A stretch of DNA of 64,000 nt from an uncultured Candidatus Melainabacteria bacterium (GTDB taxonomy: Bacteria > Cyanobacteriota > Vampirovibrionia > Gastranaerophilales > Gastranaerophilaceae): contig CAKUTX010000002.1 in the NCBI GenBank assembly GCA_934692485.1, positions 240,108 through 304,107 of the forward strand, in the 5' to 3' direction. The position numbers and the translations under genes were made by a program. The notes under the pieces are model-generated. The model was not told where the DNA came from. It was given only the letters and a program-made list of their open reading frames with translations, and did no database searches. Of this stretch, positions 36,535 through 44,967 are shown in pieces (the first letter of the stretch is position 1; every line of letters starts with the position of its first letter).

Positions 36535-36836
36535 GCAATAGCTTCTTGAGTGTTTTTATAAGCAAGTACGGAAAGCGCTACTTCTTTTTGTATATTTTGA
36601 GTTGTTGCTTTTAAGTACGCAAAAGCTTTAGAAACTATTTCGTTTTTGTCATACCATCTTAAATATTTTTTCGCTAAATTGTCTTTTGTAATATTTTGTA
36701 TGTATTGCATTTCTTTGTCTTTAGCTTGAATTTGCTCTATTATATAATTCGCATACTTTATTTGTGCGTTCTTTCCTGAGCACTCAATCATACTAATTGC
36801 CATACAAACATCCGGTTCTATGTCGTACCAACGCAT
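36531..36836 (-). CDS. Small protein with two RWYD repeats, paralogue of the next gene
   Basis: 101 aa from ATG 36836, which follows GAGAGGAAG; the frame is open five codons further up. Repeats MRWYDIEPDVCMAISMIECS and LRWYDKNEIVSKAFAYLKAT match those of the gene at 36185. The final part (EVALSVLAYKNTQEAIA) is helical. No membrane segment. The pair probably arose by duplication, and each gene itself by internal duplication. Confidence 0.65.
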   Translation of the reverse strand: MRWYDIEPDVCMAISMIECSGKNAQIKYANYIIEQIQAKDKEMQYIQNITKDNLAKKYLRWYDKNEIVSKAFAYLKATTQNIQKEVALSVLAYKNTQEAIA

Positions 36837-36935
36837 ATTGCTTCCTCTCAATTTATTTATTTAAACTATGCACATTTTTATTATGCCCATATTTTAATAA
36901 AACAAATCAAAATGTCAAAATATATTAAAATTTTT

Positions 36936-36964
36936 TTGAATTTGGGTATATAGTGTTGTATAAT
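36936..36964 (+). promoter_or_regulatory. Promoter for the exported protein at 36971, leaderless geometry
   Basis: TTGAAT (36936-36941), 17-base spacer, TATAAT (36959-36964), then six bases to the ATG at 36971. No ribosome site. Confidence 0.55.
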
Positions 36965-36970
36965 TTTTGT

Positions 36971-38128
36971 ATGAAGAAGAAGTTAATAGCTATTTTTATA
37001 TTGTTAATATTTATGTTTGTTGACGCCTCTTGTTATGCCGAGGTCTTGCAGGGCCATGCTGAAAAAGTCGATAAGTATGAGCAGCAGTTACAGCAAGAAT
37101 TGTTTACTGGAAAAGTTGAAACTCTTGAGAGAAAAGACGTTATTAATATGACTGTATCTCAAGTTTTGGATAGTAATATTAATATTGAGGGTGATGAATT
37201 TTTTGCAGAAGTAACAGATGAGGTTAAAGGCGATAAAGGGGTTATAATTCCAAAGGGGACAATTGCTCACGGAAAAATTACACAAACCGTTGATGCTAAA
37301 AGATTAGGCCGTCAGGGGTGGATTGCTTTGGATTTTGATTATCTTGTAACTCCGGATGGACGTGAAATTCCTATTGAGGGGAAAATGTCTACAAAACTTC
37401 ATCCTGTTGCAGAAGCCTCGAAAATTGTAGTTCAAGATGTTGGGTATACGTTGGCCGGTGGCGCAATTGGCGGTTTTGCAGCTTTAAACTGGCTTGGGTT
37501 AGAAGCAGCAATTGCATCTCAAGGTTACACATTGGCCGGAGGAGCAGCTGTAGGAGGTGCAATTGGGCTTGGAATGGCTCTTATTAGGAAAGGGAGTGAT
37601 GTATTAATTGCTCCTGGAGATCAAATAAGAGTTAAAATTAATACGTCTGTTGCCCTTCCTGTGTATAAAGAAACAGCTCTGATGCAGCATGAACTTTTTT
37701 ATCCGGGATTGGATATTAACATAAGCGATATAAAACACGAAACAGACCCTTTTGGAGAAGCTAACACTATAACATTGACTGTTATGATTTCAAATATGTC
37801 TGACAAAACTTTTTCAGGTCTTGATATGGCTCTGGTAAATGATTATAATTCAGTGTTCAGACCTTCAATATTTGGAGATACAAAATTAATGTTTAAGCAA
37901 ATTCGTCCAGGGGATAAATTTGCTGGTCGTGTCTCTTTTGCGGTAGATAATATAAATAGAAATTTTTGGTTAACTTTTTATGATAGAAGAAATGGAACTG
38001 CTCTGACTAAAATCTCAATTGATAATGCTTACAGGCATGTTTCCGATAAAACAAAGAAAAAAAATCAAAAATTAAGAAAAAAGAAAACAAATTTTAAAAA
38101 AGAAGAAGACCTTTTCGATATTCAATAA
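36971..38128 (+). CDS. Exported envelope protein with glycine-zipper segment
   Basis: 385 aa from ATG 36971. Signal peptide MKKKLIAIFILLIFMFVDASC, with cleavage likely after CYA. Residues about 50-140 form a beta-rich domain (GDEFFAEVTDEV, IPKGTIAHGKI, LDFDYLVTPDGREIP) that resembles in pattern the C-terminal domain of the SLH protein at 51840. Glycine zippers follow (LAGGAIGGFAALNW and LAGGAAVGGAIGLGMAL), then APGDQIRVKI. The C terminus is very basic. It may be an envelope assembly or transport component; not identified further. Confidence 0.65.
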   Translation: MKKKLIAIFILLIFMFVDASCYAEVLQGHAEKVDKYEQQLQQELFTGKVETLERKDVINMTVSQVLDSNINIEGDEFFAEVTDEVKGDKGVIIPKGTIAHGKITQTVDAKRLGRQGWIALDFDYLVTPDGREIPIEGKMSTKLHPVAEASKIVVQDVGYTLAGGAIGGFAALNWLGLEAAIASQGYTLAGGAAVGGAIGLGMALIRKGSDVLIAPGDQIRVKINTSVALPVYKETALMQHELFYPGLDINISDIKHETDPFGEANTITLTVMISNMSDKTFSGLDMALVNDYNSVFRPSIFGDTKLMFKQIRPGDKFAGRVSFAVDNINRNFWLTFYDRRNGTALTKISIDNAYRHVSDKTKKKNQKLRKKKTNFKKEEDLFDIQ

Positions 38129-38217
38129 TTGTAACGTTTTTTGGAGAAGGTATTGAAAATAAAAAAATGTATGTTACAATGTTAGTAGTTAGTTGTAAAA
38201 GAAAGTAGAGGAAATCT

Positions 38218-38559
38218 ATGGTGTGCGGAAAATTAGAAATAGATATTTTGAATTCATTTTGGGCAATGACTCAAGAAAATGAGGACAGAGATGTTTCTAT
38301 TCAAGATATTGTTGATGATTTAGCTGCAAATGGAGTAGAAAGAGCTTATACAACTATAAAAACAGTTATGGACAGATTGACTGTTAAATCTGTTTTGGTT
38401 AGATATAAGGTTGGCAAGAAATTTTATTATAAAGCTGCTATGAATAAAGAGGAAATGGCTTTAGATGCTGTAAAAACAGTTGCAGAACAATTTTTCGGCG
38501 GCAGTTTTTCTGATATGATTAGATTTATTGAGAAAAAATCAGATGATATTTTGGTATGA
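38218..38559 (+). CDS. BlaI/MecI-type transcriptional regulator
   Basis: 113 aa winged helix protein of the penicillinase-repressor family: LEIDILNSFWAM, VSIQDIVDDLAANGVERAYTTIKTVMDRLTVKSVL is the DNA-binding helix pair with the characteristic TTIKTVMDRL, and VRYKVGKKFYYKA is the wing. AGAGGAAA precedes the ATG. It overlaps the next gene by ATGA and probably controls its own small operon; no beta-lactamase or BlaR sensor is beside it. Confidence 0.85.
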   Translation: MVCGKLEIDILNSFWAMTQENEDRDVSIQDIVDDLAANGVERAYTTIKTVMDRLTVKSVLVRYKVGKKFYYKAAMNKEEMALDAVKTVAEQFFGGSFSDMIRFIEKKSDDILV

Positions 38560-38945
38560 TAAAAATACAAGATAGGGTAAATGTTGCCTTTTTGATTAGG
38601 CAAGTGTTAATTTCTCGTATGTGTGTGAGGGAAGCAGTGTTGAATTTTCCGCGTGATACTGATGATAAAAGTATTCAGGCGGCTTATCATGCTCTTGTCC
38701 ATTATGAGGCCGATGAAGAATTAAGAGCTCGAGATAACGCTTACAGAGAAGAACAAGATGATTATTTAGAATTTATATCTCAAGTGCTGGAGCGAGGGGA
38801 AGATTTGCCCGAAAATATTATCGAAAACTATGAAAAATACTATAGTTGTGCTAATATTCCTCATGAAAAGAATGCAAAAGGATTTTTTAGAAGTTTTTGG
38901 AAGTTTCTTAATATAAAAGGGGCTTCTGACGTGAATATAAAATAA
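38556..38945 (+). CDS. Hypothetical protein in the BlaI-like operon
   Basis: 129 aa, soluble, acidic in the middle (YEADEELRARDNAYREEQDD) with a basic, aromatic end (GFFRSFWKFLNIKG). No signal peptide. Coupled to the regulator by a four-base overlap and followed nine bases later by the exported protein at 38955, so the three form an operon. I do not recognise the family. Confidence 0.6.
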   Translation: MIKIQDRVNVAFLIRQVLISRMCVREAVLNFPRDTDDKSIQAAYHALVHYEADEELRARDNAYREEQDDYLEFISQVLERGEDLPENIIENYEKYYSCANIPHEKNAKGFFRSFWKFLNIKGASDVNIK

Positions 38946-38954
38946 GGAGAAACA

Positions 38955-39998
38955 ATGAAAAAGAAATTATTTACATTATTAGCGGTAATGCTTTTGATGT
39001 GCGGAGTTACTATGGCGAAGCAACCAAAGCAATCTCTTGATGTTTTGCCGTTGTTTTCATCTCAGTCTTCACAACAAAACAGATTGTGGGTTGGTACATT
39101 CCAATTAGCTTGGAATGATTTGATGGATGGGATTGTAAAAGGGCCTATTCAGTTTTCCCAAAAAACTCCTCTAGTTGTGAAAGAATTAAATAAACAAAGT
39201 TTTAAAGCAGACCAGTTGTCCGAAAGTTCTTACTATAAGACGTATGGGGAAACATCTCCGGAGTTGAAAAAAGTAATTGAAACAGCAATTAAAGAAAAAT
39301 TTAATGAAACAAGTGATGTTCTTGACGGTGTTGATTGGACCAAAGAAGAGGGCAAATATACAGTTTATGCCATGTTGAAAAAGGATTTTAAATTTATCCA
39401 TGCATATGATAAATTAAAAAACGGCAAATTTGGCAAATCAGCTAAAAGGGTTGAATATTTTGGCATAGATAAAGATAGTAATCATGAGCTTGATGATACT
39501 GTTACTGTTTTGTTCTATAACAATTCAAACGATTTTGCTGTAGCTATTGCAACTGAAGGAAAAGATGTCGTTTACTTGTATAGAACTGATGATAACAAAT
39601 CTTTTGACAAATTGTATTTAGATATGTTTGATAAGCAAAACAAATATAGAGAGGTTACAGAATTTGGCGAAAGAGATGAATTGAAAGTTCCAAATATTGA
39701 CTTGTATAAGCTTAAATCTTTTGATGAAGTTTGCGGTAGAAGAATAAAAGGTACTAATATTCTTATAGACCAAGCAGTGGAAACAGTAGATTTCAAGATG
39801 AATAATGAGGGTGTAAAGTTAAAATCAGAAGCAATGATTATGACGAAAATGACTGCATTGCGTCCTGAAGCTTCTCATCCGAGAAAATTCTACTTTGATG
39901 ATACATTTGTAATGTTTTTACAAGAGTCAGATAAAGAATTGCCTTATTTCGCATTGAGAGTTAATGATGTTTCTTTGATTAATAAGACTCGCAAGTAA
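38955..39998 (+). CDS. Exported protein with serpin-like C terminus
   Basis: 347 aa. Signal peptide MKKKLFTLLAVMLLMCGVTMA. The mature protein starts near a QNRLWVGTFQLAWNDLM segment, and its end (NNEGVKLKSEAMIMTKM, then FYFDDTFVMFLQESDKELPYFALRVND) follows the serpin pattern: the E-G hinge before a reactive loop and a D-x-x-F-x-F-x-x-x-x final strand. It could be an extracellular protease inhibitor; the similarity is partial and needs structure comparison. AAGGAGAA precedes the start; a strong terminator follows. Confidence 0.6.
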   Translation: MKKKLFTLLAVMLLMCGVTMAKQPKQSLDVLPLFSSQSSQQNRLWVGTFQLAWNDLMDGIVKGPIQFSQKTPLVVKELNKQSFKADQLSESSYYKTYGETSPELKKVIETAIKEKFNETSDVLDGVDWTKEEGKYTVYAMLKKDFKFIHAYDKLKNGKFGKSAKRVEYFGIDKDSNHELDDTVTVLFYNNSNDFAVAIATEGKDVVYLYRTDDNKSFDKLYLDMFDKQNKYREVTEFGERDELKVPNIDLYKLKSFDEVCGRRIKGTNILIDQAVETVDFKMNNEGVKLKSEAMIMTKMTALRPEASHPRKFYFDDTFVMFLQESDKELPYFALRVNDVSLINKTRK

Positions 39999-40020
39999 TT
40001 GGTAATATAAATAAAAATGG

Positions 40021-40057
40021 AAAGACCTCGGTTCATTCAAACCGAGGTCTTTTTTTT
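40021..40057 (+). terminator. Strong terminator, probably bidirectional
   Basis: Thirteen-base perfect stem (AAAGACCTCGGTT / AACCGAGGTCTTT) and a run of eight T. It ends the operon 38218-39998 and lies just before the convergent SulP gene end. Confidence 0.9.
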
Positions 40058-40061
40058 ATGA

Positions 40062-41681
40062 TTATTCAAAATATTTTTTCTTTACTCTGTTTTTAAATGA
40101 CGATTTAGCTTTTTCAATTGCATCTATTTCTGATGAAAATATTTCGTCTATTTGATTTGTAATATTGTGTTTGTCAAGTTGTTGTTTTATATCATTATTT
40201 ACGACCATATATATTTTAATGTGCTGGGCTTTTAATCTTAATATAATATCTTCAAGCGCAAAAATAGCAGATATATCTAATAAGTCATTGCTGTCGTAAA
40301 CAAGTATTAAATATCTTGTACCTAAAAACTCATCAAATTGAGATATTATTTGTGTTGCAGACCCAAAGAAGAAAGAACCGTTAATGTGAGCTACTCTTAT
40401 TTTGTGTCTATAATCTTTTTCCAAAACTTTTTCAAGCTTCATAATATCTTTGTCATAAACAATTTTGTTTATTAATTTTGCTTTATCTGCGGTTCTTTTA
40501 GCATATAATAAAGCCGCAAGAGTAATTCCAGCTCCGACAGCAACGATTAAATTGTAAAAAACTGTCAAGAAAAAGACTAATGACAAAACGTATAAATCGT
40601 CTTTTGGTGCAAATTTTATAACTTTGAGCAATTTTGTGTCTATTATGTCGTACCCTATTTTTATTAAAATACCTGCAAGAACTGCAAGTGGAATTTGGGC
40701 AACGAAACCTGCAAATTTATAAATTAATAAAACTAAAATTAGAGATGTTATAATTGGAGCAATTTTGGTTGAAGCACCAGATTTTAAAGCAGCTACAGTT
40801 CGCATGGTCGCGGCGGAGCCTGGGAGCGTTCCTGTCATTGCGCAACAAATATTGCCCAATCCTTGTGCAGCTAAAAGTCTTTTTGGTGGCACCTGAACTT
40901 TTGTTACAGAGTTGCAAACCAAACCTGTTAACAAACTTTCTGATGAAAAAATTACCGCAAGCATAATTGAGTAATGAAAATAGGTAATCAAATCATGTAA
41001 ATTTGTCTGAGGAAGTTGTACCTTCGGCAAAGCTATAGATATTTGAGATATTTTACTTATATTTAATCCAAGTTTTATAGAGATGATTGTACATATTATA
41101 AGCGCTAAAATTTGTGATGGAATGTATTTATTCCATTTTTTCGGAAATAAAAACACTATAGCTAAAGTTAACGCTCCAATTGCAAAAGCTTGAATATTTA
41201 TATTTGCAAAAGATTTTAATATAATTTCAATACTTTCAATAGTATTTGCTCCTGCTTTTAACCCCAAAAGAGGATTTAGTTGCATAATTATGATAATTAT
41301 TCCAACACCGTTCATAAATCCTGAAATTACTGGATAAGGGACATATTTTACAATTTCTGGCAGTTTAGTCAGAGAGAGAAAAACTTGTATTATGCCGGCT
41401 AAAAAAATTATAAAAAGTACCGAGCCAATATCTTTGTTTAATGCGTGCATGACAGATGCTACAACTATTGCAACAGGACCTGTAACCCCTGAAATCATCG
41501 GAATTTTTGTTCCAAAAATTCCGGCAATAAGTGATAAAATGATAGCACCCCATACACCGGCACTGGCTCCAAATCCGGTTGCCACACCAAATGCTAATGC
41601 TTGAGGGAGTGTGATTATTGCAGCATTTATGCCGCCTAAAATATCTCCTGAAAAAATTTGTAATCTTTCTTTTAAATTCAT
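40062..41681 (-). CDS. SulP family anion transporter with STAS domain
   Basis: 539 aa. About 400 residues of membrane helices of the SLC26/SulP type: GDILGGINAAIITLPQALAFG at the start, a long series of hydrophobic spans, and LLAAQGLGNICCAMTGTLPGSAATMRT, the hallmark segment near helix 8. The cytoplasmic STAS domain occupies about 430-530 (VAHINGSFFFGSATQII, LVYDSNDLLDISAIFALEDI). Substrates in the family are sulfate, bicarbonate, carboxylates; this one is not determined. It is divergent from deoC. Confidence 0.92.
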   Translation of the reverse strand: MNLKERLQIFSGDILGGINAAIITLPQALAFGVATGFGASAGVWGAIILSLIAGIFGTKIPMISGVTGPVAIVVASVMHALNKDIGSVLFIIFLAGIIQVFLSLTKLPEIVKYVPYPVISGFMNGVGIIIIIMQLNPLLGLKAGANTIESIEIILKSFANINIQAFAIGALTLAIVFLFPKKWNKYIPSQILALIICTIISIKLGLNISKISQISIALPKVQLPQTNLHDLITYFHYSIMLAVIFSSESLLTGLVCNSVTKVQVPPKRLLAAQGLGNICCAMTGTLPGSAATMRTVAALKSGASTKIAPIITSLILVLLIYKFAGFVAQIPLAVLAGILIKIGYDIIDTKLLKVIKFAPKDDLYVLSLVFFLTVFYNLIVAVGAGITLAALLYAKRTADKAKLINKIVYDKDIMKLEKVLEKDYRHKIRVAHINGSFFFGSATQIISQFDEFLGTRYLILVYDSNDLLDISAIFALEDIILRLKAQHIKIYMVVNNDIKQQLDKHNITNQIDEIFSSEIDAIEKAKSSFKNRVKKKYFE

Positions 41682-41731
41682 ATGGTAATTATAATTAAAG
41701 TTTATGTTATAATCAAGTAAAGGGGGTAATT

Positions 41732-42385
41732 ATGAAAAATTTAAACAAACATATTGAACACACATTGTTAAAACAAGATGCAAAAAAATCAGATTTTGAA
41801 AAATTGTTTAAAGAAGCTATGGACTACAACTTTTTGGGAGTTTGTATAAATCCTGCTTATGTGAAGATGGCAAAAGATGCTTTAAAAAATTCTGAGGTGA
41901 AAGTCGTAACTGTTGTTGGATTTCCTCTAGGGGCAAATCGTTCTGATGTAAAGGCTTTTGAAACATCTAGGGCAGTAGAGGACGGCGCCGATGAAATTGA
42001 TATGGTTATAAATGTTTCAGCAATAAAAAATAAAGATTATGATTTTGTCGTAAATGATATTAAAACAGTAAAAGAAGCTTGCAAAGACAGACCGCTTAAA
42101 GTTATTTTGGAAACAGATTTGCTTGAAAAAGACGAAATAAAAAAAGCTTGTGAACTTTGTGTTGAGGCAAAAGCAGATTTTGTAAAAACATCAACAGGGT
42201 TTGTAAAAAATGGTGTGGGTGCAAAGGCTGAAGATGTAAAACTTATGTATGAAACAGTTTCTCCATATGGTTTAAAGGTTAAAGCTTCCGGTGGAATTAG
42301 AGATAAGGAAGCTGCATTAAAAATGATTGAAGCTGGAGCAGAAAGACTTGGGACAAGTTCCGGTGTAAAAATAATGGAAAGTTAG
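41732..42385 (+). CDS. deoC: Deoxyribose-phosphate aldolase
   Basis: Splits 2-deoxyribose-5-phosphate into acetaldehyde and glyceraldehyde-3-phosphate in nucleoside breakdown. 217 aa. HIEHTLLK at the start, VVGFPLG, EIDMVINV, the Schiff-base Lys in FVKTSTGF at residue 152 and the second Lys in VKASGGIR at 184. AAAGGGGG is a strong ribosome site, with TATAAT further upstream. Its end overlaps the convergent TOPRIM gene by four bases. Confidence 0.95.
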   Translation: MKNLNKHIEHTLLKQDAKKSDFEKLFKEAMDYNFLGVCINPAYVKMAKDALKNSEVKVVTVVGFPLGANRSDVKAFETSRAVEDGADEIDMVINVSAIKNKDYDFVVNDIKTVKEACKDRPLKVILETDLLEKDEIKKACELCVEAKADFVKTSTGFVKNGVGAKAEDVKLMYETVSPYGLKVKASGGIRDKEAALKMIEAGAERLGTSSGVKIMES

Positions 42386-43341
42386 GCTCTGATTGTACTT
42401 TCAGAAAGCTCGTTTATAATATTATGAATTTCAGGAGAAATATCTTCAATTCCGGAGATATTTCTTTTGACTTCTTGAGCAAATTCAGCTTTTTTAAATT
42501 CGTGCAGGCCTCTGTGTTTAAAGAATTCTTCCAAAAATTCAACTTTTGAAGAACAATTTTCTAATCCTTCTATCGGAGCAAGAGAAATATTTTGAGTTGC
42601 GTAATTCAAAGTTTTAACAATTAAAAGATTTGGAAGGCAGTCCTCAAATTCACCTGATTTAAGTAAATGAATAGTGTCAATATTTCGTAATTTTGGCATA
42701 ATTTCTTCATAATTAGCTTTAGCATCATTGTCGAGAAGTACAAATATTGGAATTTTCAGACATTCTGCAAAGTTATAAAAATATTTGACAACCTGATTTT
42801 TCCCTCCAGCAGACACAATATGAATACCATGTTTGTTAAAATCGAAATTGCAAATTTTAGCAAATTCTGGTAATAAAATTTCTTCTGTAATGCCTTCACA
42901 AAGTAGAATTTTTTTTATCGGATACCCAAATAAATCATTATTAGAAGTTGCTAAGTCGAGTGTTTTTAACCATTTTAGGTTGTTAGGAATGCTATCTGGA
43001 AAAAGTTTTATAATATTTTTGTAATTGATTTTATTTTTAAGTAATTTTTTTGTTTCTGGTGTAAGTTTAAAAACAGAATTTTCGTAGTCATATAATCTTT
43101 GGTTTATAATAAAATCGTTTGGGCAATCCGAAATTGACTTGTTAATAATATTTTCTGCAAGTTGAGTCAGCTCGGAATAATCCATTCCATCCAATTCGTG
43201 TTTTTTTATTTTGGGTTCAATAAGATTATTCGTAATAATGTCTTTAAAAACTCTAAGATATTTGGTTTCTGTTTCCTTAAATCTTGTAAGCCTGTCTACT
43301 GATATTATAAGTTGTTCTGTTGTTAGTTTTTTTATTTTCAA
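42382..43341 (-). CDS. Stand-alone TOPRIM (OLD-like) domain protein
   Basis: 319 aa. The central part has the TOPRIM signatures LLCEGITEEILLPEF (catalytic Glu) near 150 and FVLLDNDAKANYEE (Asp-x-Asp type) near 205, as in the C-terminal nuclease half of OLD family proteins. There is no ATPase domain, either in the protein or next door. The N-terminal 130 residues are helical and charged, and the C terminus has FLEEFFKHRGLHEFKK. It may be a nuclease or regulator of one; with no partner gene a defence role is only a possibility. Confidence 0.75.
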   Translation of the reverse strand: MKIKKLTTEQLIISVDRLTRFKETETKYLRVFKDIITNNLIEPKIKKHELDGMDYSELTQLAENIINKSISDCPNDFIINQRLYDYENSVFKLTPETKKLLKNKINYKNIIKLFPDSIPNNLKWLKTLDLATSNNDLFGYPIKKILLCEGITEEILLPEFAKICNFDFNKHGIHIVSAGGKNQVVKYFYNFAECLKIPIFVLLDNDAKANYEEIMPKLRNIDTIHLLKSGEFEDCLPNLLIVKTLNYATQNISLAPIEGLENCSSKVEFLEEFFKHRGLHEFKKAEFAQEVKRNISGIEDISPEIHNIINELSESTIRA

Positions 43342-43445
43342 ATTTTTACTTCCTAATTGTAACGTTTGTTAATTAAATTTTCTTTATTATAGCAATTTTT
43401 TTTATTTTTATTTTTTATAATGAATAGTAGTAGTGGAGTGGAATT

Positions 43446-44888
43446 GTGTACTCATTAAACGTTAATAATACTCAATACAATAATTATAACACAGTTAAAG
43501 CTGCAAGTGTTTCAAATGTTCAAAGAAAACAGACACCGACAGCTTCTCAAGCTACTTTTACTTCAAATCCGATAATTAACCAAATTCCGTTTAATCCTGC
43601 TTTTACTGCTTCTAATTTAAGAACAGAGCTAAATTCAAAAGATGAACAAGCAAAATATAATGAGTTGACACAAATAGCAGACAAACAAACAAAAAAACAG
43701 CTTCAGAATTTGTTAAAGAGTGGTAAATTATTGAATTCTGATTCAAATGATAAATCAACAACTCTCGACAATTTGTATAAAATAATAAAAACTCCTCGTG
43801 TTCAGGGACTTGATGCTAGAGGGATTTTGAAAGATACGGTAAACACAATTGCAGACCCTCATATAATAACTCAACAATTTGGGAATATCCCAGCAAAGTA
43901 TCAACAGCAAGCAGCTTTAGCCGCAGGCGCAAATGCTTCTGAAATAAATGTGGAACATTCCGGGACTTGTGTGGCTTCAAGTATTGAATTCAACTTAGCT
44001 CAAAAACATCCGGCAGAATTTGCAAGATTTGCAGAAGGCTTGAGTTCTCCGAACATGTCAGTAGAAAAAAATATTAAAATGAATAATCTCGCAGATAATA
44101 CATTGGATGCAATTTGGCTTTTGAATGCTTTTGAAATCCCTTATGAAGCTAAAGATTTTAATTCCGCAAAATTAAAGTTTGCTCCTGATAAAAATGCAAT
44201 AATAAGAGCTCAAATTCAAACAGTGGATAGAGATAAATTAGAACGTTCTCCTCTTGATGTATTGATGCAATCAACATTTATGCAAGTTGGTTCTCAGCAA
44301 TCTTATGATGCATTGACCGACAAACGTGGAGGAAAGTTTAACCAAAATGACAAAGGCTTGATTGAATTTGAAAAAACATTCACAGAATCTGTGGTTGAAG
44401 ATAAAAATAAAATGTCTGTTACTTACCAGACAGTTGATGAAAATGCCAGATTGGTAGGCTATGAAACAGATTTTAAAACAATGAAAAAACAGATTACAGA
44501 TGCGTTAAATATGGGTGAAAATGTTATTATAGGTTACACTCAAGTTGATAATAATAATACGATTATTAACGGGCATGAAATTACGATAACTGGAACAAGA
44601 ACCGACAAAAACGGAAAAACAGTATTTATTTGTAATGATACAGATGACGATGTTTCTCGTCCTGTCGAGTATACGGAAGATTATTTGCTTCCAAAAATTC
44701 ATCATGCAGCGTTGCCTCAAGCAGTAGTTGCGGATGATGTAAATCTTGTAGAAAACTGGGTTGAAGGATTGAAAACTTATAAAGAGTTGAAAAAACAACA
44801 TCAGTCACAAACTCCACAAAATAATGCTCCTATGATTAACCCAAGTACGGTTGTACTTGAGCGAAATCAAATAGGACAAGTTGCTTAA
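43446..44888 (+). CDS. Putative papain-fold cysteine peptidase with N-terminal F-T-S motif
   Basis: 480 aa starting at GTG 43446, with GGAG about ten bases upstream. The first 50 residues are Asn/Thr-rich and contain QATFTSNP and AFTASN. A likely catalytic dyad is visible: Cys in HSGTCVASSIEFNLA near residue 178 and His in INGHEITITG near 382, followed by FICNDTDDD, the order and spacing of papain-like and C39-like enzymes. No classical signal peptide. It is followed 79 bases later by a 5'-nucleotidase with a similar N-terminal motif. The peptidase call is inference from the motifs. Confidence 0.6.
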   Translation: MYSLNVNNTQYNNYNTVKAASVSNVQRKQTPTASQATFTSNPIINQIPFNPAFTASNLRTELNSKDEQAKYNELTQIADKQTKKQLQNLLKSGKLLNSDSNDKSTTLDNLYKIIKTPRVQGLDARGILKDTVNTIADPHIITQQFGNIPAKYQQQAALAAGANASEINVEHSGTCVASSIEFNLAQKHPAEFARFAEGLSSPNMSVEKNIKMNNLADNTLDAIWLLNAFEIPYEAKDFNSAKLKFAPDKNAIIRAQIQTVDRDKLERSPLDVLMQSTFMQVGSQQSYDALTDKRGGKFNQNDKGLIEFEKTFTESVVEDKNKMSVTYQTVDENARLVGYETDFKTMKKQITDALNMGENVIIGYTQVDNNNTIINGHEITITGTRTDKNGKTVFICNDTDDDVSRPVEYTEDYLLPKIHHAALPQAVVADDVNLVENWVEGLKTYKELKKQHQSQTPQNNAPMINPSTVVLERNQIGQVA

Positions 44889-44967
44889 TGTTGATTAACA
44901 TAATAAGCAATAAATAGCAAAAAATATCTTTAAGTTGTTTAATTAAGATTAAAAAGGTGAAAAAAAT

